DNA from: Aradus depressus
Lineage: Eukaryota > Arthropoda > Insecta > Hemiptera > Aradidae
Length of the DNA: 64,000 nt
Assembly: GCA_963662175.1 (NCBI GenBank)
Contig: OY759215.1
Coordinates: 45,897,213-45,961,212 of the forward strand
Direction: 5' to 3'
In this document: positions 10,317 through 20,106 of the stretch, piece after piece
Position numbering within the stretch: the first letter of the stretch is position 1
How the letters are laid out: each line of letters begins with the position of its first letter
Notes under the pieces: generated by a model
What the model was told of the DNA's origin: nothing
Database searches by the model: none
The model's input: only the letters and a program-made list of their open reading frames with translations
Made by a program: the position numbers and the translations under genes

Positions 10317-10737
10317 TTCTGTGGCGAATTTAAGAATTTTTGACTTCTTACTTAACTTTTCTTACACTAAGTACAACTGAGAAAATAAAATATTGCCTAT
10401 TACTTCCATAATGATTGAAAACGCAATTAGTTTGAGGGTGCTTTACCTGTCTGTAATGGTATACAATTTAAACTTGATCATTACTGCTTCAGATGGCACC
10501 TCTCCGCCTTAAATTGATTTCCTTCACTAATGAAAATTGCTTTAAGATTGTAGTAAAGACAAATGTGTACAGTTGGGTCATTTCACTAAAATATTAACAA
10601 TTTCTACATTATAAGACTCCTTTGACTCATGCTGGTGTAATCAAGCTTTACGGAATAGCTGGCGATTTAAGTAAGCGAACCATTGTTATAATAATTAATG
10701 GTTTCCAGATTTACTTTATGAAGTTCCATTCTAGGAA
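10317..10737. other. Unassigned AT-rich sequence
   Basis: No motif, repeat or reading frame recognised. Confidence 0.4.
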
Positions 10738-11584
10738 TAGATAATTAAAATACACAATTTCTTAGTCAAACTTCTCTATATATTCTCAAATATATCGTCG
10801 ATACAAATGCTATATATATCGAATGTGAAAAACACCACTTTTCAGTGGTGAATAAACTGTTTCAAGGTTCATTCTAAATCAGTGCGTATTGTCAAAATTT
10901 TTTTACCTATGTCATTATACGTGGTGTTATGCCTTATAGATGACTCTATAAAAATTTTATGGAATTATGTTTCTTAATTAGTCAAAATGCACATTCGTTA
11001 GTTTGATTATCTATAATTGATGATTATTTTTCTATGATTTACAACGCAAACTATCGAATGTGGCATTTTCGTTAGTTTGCTTTGTATAATATTCAATTGA
11101 ACTATTGAATATGTCACAATCGATAGTCTGCTTTAAAACAGCTCATTGTTTTTACAAAAAATTGCAACAGCAAACACACGAACATGACATATTCAATACT
11201 TTGCCATGCAGGGAATTTGATTTTGTTCCTATTCGAATTAGATCAAAAACGCGAATGTGGTAACGAATGCAGAATAACGAATTTTTTATTCGTCACTTTG
11301 ATTTTGATGATTTTTTTCATTACATAGTTTGGATATTCGACCCTTTGCCAGGGTTATTCCTCCCCTTTACAACGTTAATTCAGATTCGAGATTTCGCTAC
11401 AACATTCATCCATCCTAAAGCTATCGCTTTGACCGAAAACGAAAAATGCGTTTTTTCACATTCGATATATAGCATTTGTATCGACGATATATCTCTTGAT
11501 AATGCCTTAACATGGCGAAACTAGTTGAGTATTTGAGAATATATAGTGAAGTTTGACAAAGAAATTGTGTATTTTAATTATCTA
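10738..11584. mobile_element. Non-autonomous element with long inverted terminal repeats
   Basis: TAGATAATTAAAATACACAA at 10738 recurs inverted at 11565-11584. The arms remain alignable inward for about 95 bp, through GTCAAACTTC, TATATATTCTCAAATA and ATATCGTCGATACAAATGCT; the right arm holds an extra ~35-bp segment. The interior has diverged tandem units built on TATCGAATGTG and GTTAGTTTGCTTT. The 85-codon frame at 11267-11524 includes the right arm and is not a recognised protein. No target duplication was found; superfamily unknown. Confidence 0.65.
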
Positions 11585-11769
11585 CTGTTATAATAATAAT
11601 ATTAAACTGTTGTGTTTTGTTAGTAAAACGTGTAAGTAATACCTTAGCCTCACTGGCTGTGACTGGTATATATTATATACCAAAAATGTATACGTTAATA
11701 TACATAGCTTATACATTTGATACATAAACTGCTATTAACTCTTAGGGTCAGATACACATGTGATTAGTA

Positions 11770-11960
11770 ATAACAATACTAGTAAAAAATAAAATGAAAT
11801 GAATGAATATACTAAAAAATAAATGAGAACAAAAGGAATAATACTAATTGTAGAAACTGTTTTTAATTTAATTTAAATTATGATAAATATTCTTATAATT
11901 CTTCCAGAATTGACTTTCTTACGATGATATTTCGAGATATCTTTCAAGTACCTCCCAGTG
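11770..11960 (-). repeat. Repeat family R, copy 2
   Basis: Matches the 5.2 kb copy over the block with TTTAATTTAATTTAAATTAT and CTTCCAGAATTGAC; AGTAAAAAATAAAATGAAAT lies to its left as in copy 1. Confidence 0.5.
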
Positions 11961-12054
11961 AAAAAAAGGAAAAAATAAAATAATAATAACGATAAAAAAT
12001 AAAATACATAAACAATTAAGTCAAAATAATTAAAATAAATTTCCTATATAAGTA

Positions 12055-12290
12055 CAGTAGAGACCCGCTAATCCGGACTAGATGGGACCAGACCCCGTCC
12101 GGATCACCGAAAGTTCGGATTAAACAGAATTTGCTGTAAAATGCATATGATAAATATTTTTTTCAATATTGGCGTAAATATTTAGCGTGCCGGCTTCTTT
12201 GTCGGCACTTTTTCATAGTAGCCAACTGAGTTTAGTCAAGTCAAATCTCGTCCGGATTAACCAGATGTCCGGATTAGCGGGACTTTACTG
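12055..12290. mobile_element. pogo/Tigger-type MITE
   Basis: The left end CAGTAGAGACCCGCTAATCC and the reversed right end CAGTAAAGTCCCGCTAATCC form inverted repeats, both continuing with GGAC. A further TTAATCCGGAC sits subterminally. The CAGTANANYCCCGCTAATCCG ends are characteristic of pogo/Tigger elements. TA precedes the left end; the right flank begins TTA, so the TA duplication is imperfect. At 236 bp it is non-coding. Confidence 0.85.
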
Positions 12291-12425
12291 TTATAACAAA
12301 TAATGAAATTAGCAATGAAAATATGAAATATTAGTAATGAAAATATGAAAAGTAGATTCTGTCTAATAGGAGGATATCTGTGGAGGAACTACGTACTGTG
12401 CTTATTGGTTATTTACTGAACATAC

Positions 12426-12505
12426 ATGGTCCCAGGCGGGATTCCTACCCGTGATTTTGGTGGAATCATGCAATCAAAGCCCTACATTCTAGCTCACCCG
12501 CTTTG
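12426..12505 (-). mobile_element. SINE family B fragment (head only)
   Basis: Minus-strand B box (GGCGGGATTCCTACCCGTGA on plus) and the CAAAGCCCTACATTCTAGCT head are clear; the body and tail are gone. Confidence 0.65.
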
Positions 12506-12519
12506 AAAGCGAGCTCTCA

Positions 12520-13107
12520 ACAAAGACGCTCGAATGTATAATAAATTAAATGGATATCATCAGAACTTTGAAATTAGGAAATTTATAGCTGACTTTACAG
12601 TCTAGGCATTGCCAGAGAAAATCACTTTCATCCCATTTCTAGATCAATTTTTGACCAGTATATTCATGAAGTTGCAGTTTTTAGTGATTTACATGAATAT
12701 GAGGCACGTCGTTTCATTTGGAATGCAGAAAAAAAGCAATGCCCGTTTTTGTTGTTGTAAGAAAAAAAATGTTGAGGCTTTTCAGAGTTTACTCGCCTTT
12801 GTTTAGGGACTTCCATAAAAAGTTTTATAAAGATTCCTTAGAAAAGATTTTTCCAAAAGAACAACTATTTTGAATGAAAAATACTCATAAATTCAAGAAA
12901 TGTATAAAAGAAGACAAACTTTTATAAACAATATTTTCCTAACTTCATCCAGAGGAAAGCGAAACATGGGAATATTGATTGTGTGGTGTCATCCAGGTAA
13001 AATAAATACGGCCTACTTCATTTATCTTTTTTTCGTGATCGTGGACTTCACACCATCATTCGTCTTGACAATACCATCATAAATATATAATAATTGTGAG
13101 TATATAT
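12520..13107. other. Unassigned AT-rich sequence
   Basis: No feature recognised. The 60-65-codon frames at 12609-12806 and 12900-13082 show no motifs. Confidence 0.4.
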
Positions 13108-13318
13108 ATATTTTTTATTTATCTGAAGCTACAACTATACAAAAACTGCACAATTTGCGGCTGAGCTATATACCTATATACATAGAAAAAGTAGAACTTT
13201 TTGTACGTAAAATTTTGCAAACTTCCGAATTTGTGTGTTAATAATTTGGTGTAGAAGCGTTGGTATAACTGTTTGATGGTTGTATTTATGGGTATGATGT
13301 TCAAGTCGCGGTGAATAT
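13108..13318 (-). pseudogene. Jockey-like LINE 3' end
   Basis: Minus strand reads LNIIPINTTIKQLYQRFYTK, matching the C-terminal block DLNVTPFDKSIKHLYQRFYI of the 2.2 kb copy. The 3' flank CTACAACTATACAAAAACTG and GCGGCTGAGCT matches that copy's flank at 2045-2080. A SINE A copy sits at its coding-side edge. Confidence 0.78.
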
Positions 13319-13330
13319 AAATAACATAGA

Positions 13331-13672
13331 GGTTAGGTTTTATGACTCATGCCCGGGCTTTAACTACGAGGTCATATCGCCTACTACCAGAGCGCTCTTT
13401 CGTCACTCTGGTGGACATGAGCCCGACTCTACTGTGGGAGTCCTAAATTTTGCCTACCCTAAATTTTTATTCATCTAGGGTAGGGGTCTTTAACGAGTAC
13501 CTGACATCGTACAGACTCGGGACCATCGCTTAACGTCCCATCCGAAGGACGGCGTGCTTAAGTTTATTTTACCTCCCAGATAAAATAAACTAAGGGCCTC
13601 GGTCGGGCTACGAACCCACGACCTTGAGCTCAGAAGTCAAGCACGCATACCACTGAGCTACCGGCGCCCTCG
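13331..13672 (-). mobile_element. SINE family A, full length, with 12-bp target duplication
   Basis: Full-length (342 bp) copy. Reading the minus strand: GAGGGCGCCGGTAGCTCAGT (A box), the B box GGTTCGTAGCC, then a body with GTCCTTCGGATGGGACGTTA and CACAGTAGAGTCGGGCTCAT, ending GCCCGGGCATGAGTCATAAA and a short CCTAA tail. The direct repeat AAATAACATAGA lies at 13319-13330 and 13673-13684. This is a good reference copy for the family. Confidence 0.93.
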
Positions 13673-13689
13673 AAATAACATAGAATATT

Positions 13690-14405
13690 ATACTATAACC
13701 AGCATTGCCAGGTAAACTAAGTACCTATATTTCATGTGTTCTCTAAACCACACTATGACAGTACATTCATAACTTGAATGAATTAGGTACGTTGTCATTC
13801 CATTCCAGAAAACCGAGATTGATGTTTTTTATTTTGATATGAAAATACATTTTCAGGCTTTGAGAGCCTACACTACTCCCCTGTCCACTTCATCTTATAG
13901 TTTGTCCAACTTAAGAATACTATATTTTGGTACCTGTGTGTTGTGTTAGGAGATTCTGAATTTATGAAATATATATTTTCAGCTTTGTAATTTTTCCATT
14001 AATTTTCTTGTATTTGCAACCTAGCAATAATACACAATTCGGGAAAGGCTCTCTTCATCAGTATCCATAATTATTTGCTAATCTTTATTGTAAACATTGT
14101 TTCCTCGTTAATTTATTGATTAAGTTAAGATTAATGTTTACTTTACTTGTAATTTCTAATTTAATTCTATGGAACCATTTATCTTTGTTTTGGAGTTGCT
14201 GTCTTTCACGTTGAATATCACTTTTGAATTATGTAAAGAAATTCTGAATTTATACATTATACAACATAAATGCGACCTTAATCAGTAAATTAACGACGAT
14301 AAGGATTTACAACTAGCAAATAAACTATTAGCGAATAAATTATGGATACTGATGAGGAGGTCCTTCCCGAAACTGGCTAGTTGTGTCAAGCAAAGGCCGG
14401 TCCCT
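13690..14405. other. Unassigned sequence
   Basis: No gene or repeat recognised apart from an inverted pair, GAATAATACACAATTC-like text near 14025 and TTATTAGCGAATAAATTATG near 14325, flanking a region that contains the phrase CTTCATCAGTATCCATAATT and its inverse. It may be a degraded palindromic element. Confidence 0.35.
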
Positions 14406-14693
14406 GCTAGTATGCGCTGACCAATGATGGTCACCCCGACAAGTGTTTACAGAGCAGTATTAGGCACTCTAGCTAGTACATGCTTAGCAACGTAGGGTAC
14501 TTGAGCTAGTATTTGCAGAGCGGCGTTGGACACCTTAGCTAGTATTAGCGGCGCAAAGGTTGACATCCCATGTAGTATTTGTCGAGCAACGGTGTATATC
14601 CCAGCTAGTATGTGCCGAGCAAAGTTGAGCACCAAAGCTAGTATGTGCCGAGCAACACTGGGTAAAGCAGCTAGTATGTGCCGAGCAAAATTT
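14406..14693. repeat. 33-bp minisatellite, about 9 units
   Basis: Tandem units start at 14406, 14439, 14472, 14505, 14538, 14571, 14604, 14637 and 14670 (partial). The best-conserved start is GCTAGTATGTGCCGAGCAA; the second halves vary. The last three units are most alike, suggesting recent expansion at that end. Because 33 is a multiple of three, frames stay open on both strands (62 and 64 codons), but no start context or partner exon suggests a protein. Confidence 0.9.
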
Positions 14694-15145
14694 CATTTAC
14701 TACATCTTTGGTTCTATTAAACTTTTATTAACCTCGGAATATATATAATACACAATTTGAGACACCACATAGCTCATGTTTCAATCTGAATTATATAGAA
14801 GCTATTTGTTGAATTTCATTAAATTGCTAACAGCGGTTAAAGAGCTAGTATCTAATGTTTCGGGGCCCCAGAACTCCCGCTCTCGTTCAACATTTTGAGA
14901 CACAACATAGCCTATATTTCAATCGGGCTCATAAGGATGTTACAAGTGATATTTCATGAATATCCGGTCAGCCATATAGATGTGATGTTGGAACAAACAA
15001 CTTCATAAACGCCATTTCAACTTTATTAATATTTGATGGAAGGTCTATTGTGGAAGGACATTTTTTTCTCATATAAATTATTTTTATCTCACAAACGAGA
15101 TACTTCGCTCTGAAAAATTCTAAAAATACTTCCCCAGCTATTGAA
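14694..15145. repeat. Diverged interspersed repeat, unassigned
   Basis: Holds two internal copies of a phrase (GAGACACMACATAGCYYATR, then TTTCAATC) at about 14759 and 14899. Wording such as TCATAAGGATGTTACA and TTTCATGAAT resembles 48.8-49.1 kb reversed. No coding potential. Confidence 0.4.
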
Positions 15146-15159
15146 CATAACAGGTAGGT

Positions 15160-15646
15160 TAATATGAAGATGGCTGATGTAGTGAGAAGTGATTATTTCA
15201 CAGGATGTCAAATATAAGATAGTCTGACCTCTCACAGATTTTTGTTGGTAGTAATAGCTAGCCGGCTTTCGAGGTTTCCCTCATCATCAGGCAGTCTGAT
15301 AAAAAATTAAAAATTTTGAATAGAACTAAATAATATAATAAAAATAAATAAATAACAATCTAAAACATTAACAATTTAAAATATCATGGATGGGGACAGA
15401 CGAGTTATCCCTGTCCACCATCTGAGTCACAACCCTACAGGGATAACTCGTCTGTCCCCATCCATGATATTTTAAATTGTTAATGTTTTAGATTGTTATT
15501 TATTTATTTTTATTATATTATTTAGTTCTATTCAAAATTTTTAATTTTTTATAAGACTGCCTGATGATGAGGGAAACCTCGAAAGCCGGCTAGCTATTAC
15601 TACCAATAAAAATCTGTGAGAGGTTAGACTATCTTATATTTGACAT
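15160..15646 (-). mobile_element. Foldback unit (palindromic family 2) with hammerhead-like cores
   Basis: Arms 15204-15414 and 15437-15647 are inverted copies of 211 bp with only about three mismatches and a 22-nt loop. Each arm carries CTGATGA, T, the stem strands GAGG and CCTC around a GAAA loop, then GAAA, self-complementary GCCGGC and TA (15561-15592 on plus; 15259-15290 on minus). The tail at 15160-15203, read on minus, contains CCTGTGAAATAATCACTTCT as at 3.9 kb. The flanks CATAACAGGTAGGT (15146-15159) and CATAACTGGTAGGT (15647-15660) look like a 14-bp target duplication with one mismatch, placing the unit inside a family C copy. Such an unmutated palindrome suggests a recent origin or gene conversion between the arms. 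Confidence 0.8.
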
Positions 15647-15654
15647 CATAACTG

Positions 15655-15860
15655 GTAGGTATATGAGAAGTTATGTAATCGGTGAAGAACTCATGTTGAT
15701 TTATCACCAGAGTTTTATATTTTCCTTCTCTGAATCCAAAAATGAAAAAATAGTATGTATGAGTGTCTGTGAATATAATACCTCCTGTAGAATAAACGAC
15801 GATAACTCCCCATAGAATAAATATATCAACACTAAATTTTATATGTGTATCCAGAACACT
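15655..15860 (+). repeat. Family C fragment interrupted by the foldback
   Basis: GAAGTTATGTAATCGGTGAA, then a diverged body with GAATAAATATATCAACACTA. Its upstream part, ACTTCCCCAGCTATTGAA, lies left of the foldback at about 15128-15145. Confidence 0.55.
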
Positions 15861-15869
15861 CTAAGAACG

Positions 15870-16360
15870 ACACTGATGTCGGAGGGGAATGTAGAGTGAT
15901 GTACTGGCCAGCAGAGCCGGCCGCCCAAAACATACCCCGGAAGGCGTGGGGGGATGTTGAGATGACTCCCTTGGCTTCACAGCTGGATAGGATAGATTGG
16001 AGACTGGTTTACTTCAATTGGCGTTGTCCTCTGCACTCTGCTTCAGTTTTCTTGAACATATGTCGAACCCAGAGCGAGCTGGGCAGGGCACACTAGTTGG
16101 ACCAATGGTATCAAAAGTTCCAACTAGCGGCCCCTTAATCCAGAGCTGCTGAGGGAGCGGGAGCCGATCAGGGGTAGGGTCAGGCGTCAGCTGACCCTAG
16201 GGGCCCTCTAGCACGGATTCCCAACCGCTTAACAGCCCCGGACCGCACCCGCGTTCGCCAGGGGCCTAAAAGGTTTGGGGACAGTGGCGTGATGGTAGTT
16301 CCACCTAGTAGCTTAAAGGTGAACTACCATCACGGGCCAATCATGTTAAATTGGGGAAGT
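15870..16360. other. GC-rich island of unknown origin
   Basis: Markedly GC-richer than its surroundings. It contains the imperfect inverted pair GGTCAGGCGTCAGCTGACC at about 16177-16195 and GATGGTAGTTC/GAACTACCATC around 16290-16332. The 83-codon frame at 15845-16096 has no recognised motif. Possibly the GC-rich 5' region of a LINE, but no protein match could be read. Confidence 0.4.
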
Positions 16361-16419
16361 TTTTATAGTTGTTCTCGGCTCGTGCGAGAATGTCACGGGA
16401 AGAGAGTTGGTATCAACAT

Positions 16420-16885
16420 GTATTGTTTTTGAGCCAAATCGGCCAAAGAAAATAGAAGATTATGGGGAGGCTTAACGCAAAAGCTCTAATAACTGCCGTT
16501 GAAATGAATGTATTAACACGAATTTTCATATGTATATACAAAGCTATATAAGAACGACACGGTATCAGAGGGGGCTCAACTCAAAACTCCAAAAATGTAA
16601 TGGATAGTATCGACATAAAATTTTATATTTCAATTCCAAACCACAAAGGATGGCTCTTATTAATTTTCTGCAAAATCGGTCCAACGAAAGGGGAGCTAGA
16701 CTGGAATACCTCAATAACTTGCGATGTAATGAATGTATACACACAATATAGACTGAGGATTCAGAAGTCCCTGTATAAGTCAAATATTGAGTTTTAGCTC
16801 AAACGGTTTATTGGATTTGGAGAGAGAACAAACACGTAATTGATTAATTCGTGTTGGCCAACTTTTAAGTCGTCATTCACCAAAG
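16420..16885 (+). repeat. Family C, long 3' part
   Basis: Shows the repeated structure of the family (CCAAATCGGCCAAAG, two AATGTATNNACAC phrases, TATAAGTCAAATATTGAGTT, TTTGGAGAGAGAACAAACAC, TAATTGATTAATTCGTG). The end GGGGAAGTACATAGCCGGTG is altered to GGCCAACTTTTAAG, then CGTCATTCACC. Confidence 0.65.
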
Positions 16886-17430
16886 ATTTATTTATTATTT
16901 TTGTTGAAGAAATCTACAAATGGTTTACACCATTAGTAAATTTAATGACTACTTATGATGATTCAAATACCTAAAAGCCTCAGAGGGCGCCGCACAGTGG
17001 GCCAGATCCCAAATCTAGCTGGACAAAAGTCCGAAAATGAAGTGAGAGATTTCGGGAAAAAAACAACCTGGTTCAACAAGTAGTATGTGAGAGAGAAATA
17101 AACAAAGGGAATTAGAGAGGACAAAGTCAATACAACGCAGCGACGAAATAAACAAAGCTGGCTAACAGCCGTATTATCTTGGAGGCGAGGTAGTTTGACT
17201 CCATCACTTACCTGTGAGTGTCGATTCCGAACATTACTGATCTTTTCTTCATTATTCTTCCATGGAAGGCATTCAAAAAGGTAAGACTTAGCAATTTTTG
17301 TTTTGTCTTAAGTCAATCACAAAGTGTTGGAAGGGCCACAAGAATAGTGCACGTTTGAAAAAAAAAAGTTCATTCTAGTTCATAAGGGCGTAACTTTTTT
17401 CGTACCTCTCAGTACCTCGTAAACGTTCAT

Positions 17431-18031
17431 TATTCTTTTTTTTTTTTTTTTTTTCATTTATTGATAATTTTTGTACAATGTACATTCAATTGTGCTAAAA
17501 TAAAATAAAAAAAAAACATCTGGCACTTGAATGAGGCCGCTGACCAGCGTCAGTCCTCTTGATTAAGGTCGCTATGGTGCTTCCTCTTCAGACGACGATC
17601 TGGTCTTGGCGGAGGCAGGTGGAGAGGGATGGCACGTAGCAGAGGATTTTGATGATTTTGCATGCTCCGCAGCAGACTGGTGTAGCAAATAGGCAGACAT
17701 TTTTTCACCTCAGGGATCTCAAGATCATCGTGTATAGTTTTGTTACGGACAAACCAGGGCGCACTAGTGATTATTCTTAAGGCCCGATTCTGGAGTGTCT
17801 GTATACGTTTGATTTGAGAATCCGAGGCAGAACCCCAGATAGAGCAGCCGTAAAGCCACATGGGCCTGATGAGCATCATATAAATGAGCCTCTTGAGATG
17901 GAGGGGGAGCTCAGAGTTCTTGAAGAGAGGTTTCAGCTGGTAAAGTCGATGTCTTAGTCTGTGAAGCAGCGAAGTGATGTGCTCGTTCCAGGTCAACTTG
18001 GTGTCCATGGTGAGACCTAGGTACCGAATTG
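17431..18031 (-). pseudogene. Jockey-like LINE, 5'-truncated, inserted in the Transib
   Basis: The minus strand keeps an uninterrupted 152-codon frame: RYLGLTMDTKLTWNEHI at the start, then LRHRLYQLKPLFKNSELPLH, LIRPMWLYGCSIWGSAS, QIKRIQTLQNRALRIITSAP, FVRNKTIHDDL and a basic end RRLKRKHHSDLNQED. This is the thumb and C-terminus of a jockey-clade RT. A 3' UTR with TTGAATGAGGCCGC-type text, TTTTAGCACAATTGAAT and a poly-A run (plus-strand T run at 17437-17453) follows. The frame lacks stops, so the copy is younger than the other LINE pieces; 5' truncation is usual for target-primed integration. The same 3' end occurs alone at 56.7 kb. Confidence 0.88.
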
Positions 18032-18570
18032 AAGAAGAATTTCCTATTGGAAATACCCTCGAACAAATTACATTCCTTTTTGACTATACGAAGAAAAAAT
18101 GTGGACTCGGCAGCTATTGATACGCCAAAGCAAGGAGGTGGCAATATAAATGATGGCAATGCGGCTAGAAGGTTTTTCCAAAATCCTTCCTTAACAGCTG
18201 AGATTACTGGCGTGGATGAAGAATGAATCGAAAGGTTTAGCATACTGCAATAGGCTTTGTCATCAGGGTATGATATTTATTTGGAAGCCTTTGAAACATT
18301 CGCTGCTGAAACTGCTCGTATGATGAACGTCTTGCCGCATGATTGGTACACCATGCCGGTCAATGTTCATAAAATACGTATACATACATGGGAGTGCTCT
18401 TATCAGAAATTTTCTAATACATTTCATAAAAAGGTTCAGGAAACACTTTTCTAGAAAAATGGATCGACTTTCTACTAACTGACATTTTAAACAACCTGCT
18501 CATTTTGTCTGATCCTTTTATTGGCTCCCTCAGACCACTGCCTACCAAACAAAACTGGTATAAGTGAAAA
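18029..18570 (+). pseudogene. Transib transposase, C-terminal fragment
   Basis: The plus strand reads DTPKQGGGNINDGNAARRFF, ITGVDEE, then after a stop and shift SSGYDIYLEAFETFAAETAR, DWYTMPVNVHKIRIH, and finally LNNLLILSDPFIGSLRPLP. GGGNxNDGNxARRFF, WYxMPVxVHKILIHG and the LSDP block follow the Transib/RAG1-like transposase core, in the region around the last catalytic acidic residue. This enzyme cuts at the CACAGTG-type ends by a DDE mechanism. Stops and frameshifts inactivate it; the N-terminal half is gone. Confidence 0.85.
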
Positions 18571-19179
18571 AGTAAGAAAGTTACTCTTAATTTCAACAAC
18601 GACTTCGGCAGAAATTAGCAGTGAAGACAACAATTCTGTTAGTGATTTTGTATGAGCGACTTGTCGCTCTAATTATCATAATTAAAAAAGTAATTGACAA
18701 ACCATAGTGTTATTCGTTATTTTTCTGCCTTTTTATGCCCTTCTGAATGATCGAAAAATAATAATTTATCAGTAACTTATTCACAGGACTTTTGACCCGC
18801 TAGATTCGGGATCTGGCCCACTGTGCGCCGGTAGCTCAGTGGTATGCGTGCTTGACTTCTGAGCTCAAGGTCGTGGGTTCGTAACCCGACCGAGGCCCTT
18901 AGTTTATTTTATCTGGGAGGTAAAATAAACTTAAGCACGCCGTCCTTCGGATGGGACGTTAAGCGATGGTCCCGAGCCTGTACGATGTCAGGTACTCATT
19001 AAAGACCCCTACCCTAGGTGAATAAAAATTTAGGGTAGGCAAAATTTAGGACTCCCACAGTAGAGTCGGGCTCATGTCCACCAGAGTGACGAAAGAGCGC
19101 TTTGGTAGTAGGCGATATGACCTCGTTGTTAAAGCCCGGGCATGATTCATAAAACCTAACCTAACCTAAAAGCCTCATT

Positions 19180-19689
19180 GTCTGTAGTTATTGTTTTAAT
19201 CTTTGGTTCGGAAAAGTGTTTTAAAAATCCCTAATATTTCAGCCTATTACTATTTTGTCCAAAAATAAATATTTCCAGCAATGAGAGTAGACATTGTCAG
19301 TTAGATAAGTTTGCGACCCTTCAGTGTTTACTGCCTGTGTGTGAAAAGCAGTCACAGTGTAGAATTGCAGTAATCCAGGCAATTGTTAATTTGCCTCAAT
19401 TACGAAGAGGGTAGGTAAATATCCAGTGGGATTACCTCTCTAACTAGGTGGTCAGTGGATGGAGTGGATTGGGATAGGGGCAGAGAGCAAAAACACCGAC
19501 CCGACCCGCACTTACACAACAAGCCCCCGGGGCAACGGCACCATTAAAATGTTTTATGTAGCATAGTCCTTTCTTCTCTTCAAACACATACTCACACAAA
19601 CAAAAAAAATAATTATTTTGAGAAAAAAAAAAAAATGGTATAAATCTATGCACTTTTTTCATGGGCTAATTCAATATATACTTATTAGA
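19180..19689. other. Unassigned sequence
   Basis: No recognised gene or repeat. The minus frame at 19444-19662 has no motifs. Confidence 0.35.
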
Positions 19690-20060
19690 TTCTCATTAGA
19701 TTTATATAAAAGTTAAGAGATCACCTTCTCTTTGACCGATTTTGCAGGAAATTAATAATTATCTTTATAGAGCGTTGAATTAAAATCTAAAATTTCATGT
19801 CGATACATTCATTACATCAATTGGGATTTTTGAATTGAGCCCCTCTTCTGATCCCCCCTCCCCTTCAGATTGATTCCGCTGAAAATTAATAGGTTCTAAA
19901 AGGGCTTTGTACTTTACAGATGAAACTAAACTTTCTAGAGTGAGCTCACAACTTTACCATCATATATACACACACGCACAGACATCATCGCGAAAATGGT
20001 CAAAACGTATTCAGGAGACCTTCAAAGATAAAAAAACTTTTCAATCCCGCGATTTTGAAC
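19690..20060 (-). repeat. Family C copy
   Basis: TTCATGTCGATACATTCATT, TTTGAATTGAGCCCCTCTTC, GAAAATTAATAGGTTCTAAA and CACACACGCACAGACA match the 1.4 and 34.4 kb copies in the same orientation. Confidence 0.6.
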
Positions 20061-20106
20061 TCAATAGACTTACAAGCTAACTCGCGACCAACCTATAAAA
20101 AAATAT

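Larger units (their letters stand above)
16993..18825 (+). mobile_element. Transib transposon (RAG1-related) with CACAGTG ends and CGCCG duplication
   Basis: Ends are inverted repeats: CACAGTGGGCCAGATCCCAA on the left and, reversed, CACAGTGGGCCAGATCCCGA on the right, alignable for about 40 bp. Immediately outside lie 5-bp duplications, CGCCG, at 16988-16992 and 18826-18830. CACWRTG termini with a GC-rich 5-bp duplication are hallmarks of Transib, whose ends resemble the CACAGTG heptamer of V(D)J recombination signals. The interior keeps a recognisable transposase C-terminal part (18029-18570) and is interrupted by a LINE fragment (17431-18031). At 1,833 bp including that insert, it is a deletion derivative. 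Confidence 0.92.
16983..19163 (+). mobile_element. SINE family A, full length, split by a Transib
   Basis: Only the first bases of the SINE (GAGGGCGCCG) are left of the insertion, at 16983-16992. The rest resumes at 18826 with CGCCGGTAGCTCAGTGGTAT and runs through the B box GGTTCGTAACCC to GGGCATGATTCATAAAACCT and a (CCTAA)n tail. The SINE target duplication ACCTAAAAGCCTCA is at 16969-16982 and 19164-19177, which proves that the two parts were once contiguous. Confidence 0.92.

Noticed and set aside
14406..14693. CRISPR-like regular array
   Set aside because: Units are contiguous 33-mers without spacers, in a eukaryotic setting.
18822..18910. tRNA gene-like sequence with A and B boxes
   Set aside because: It is the head of SINE A; the same segment recurs with identical downstream body at many loci and does not fold to a full cloverleaf by eye.
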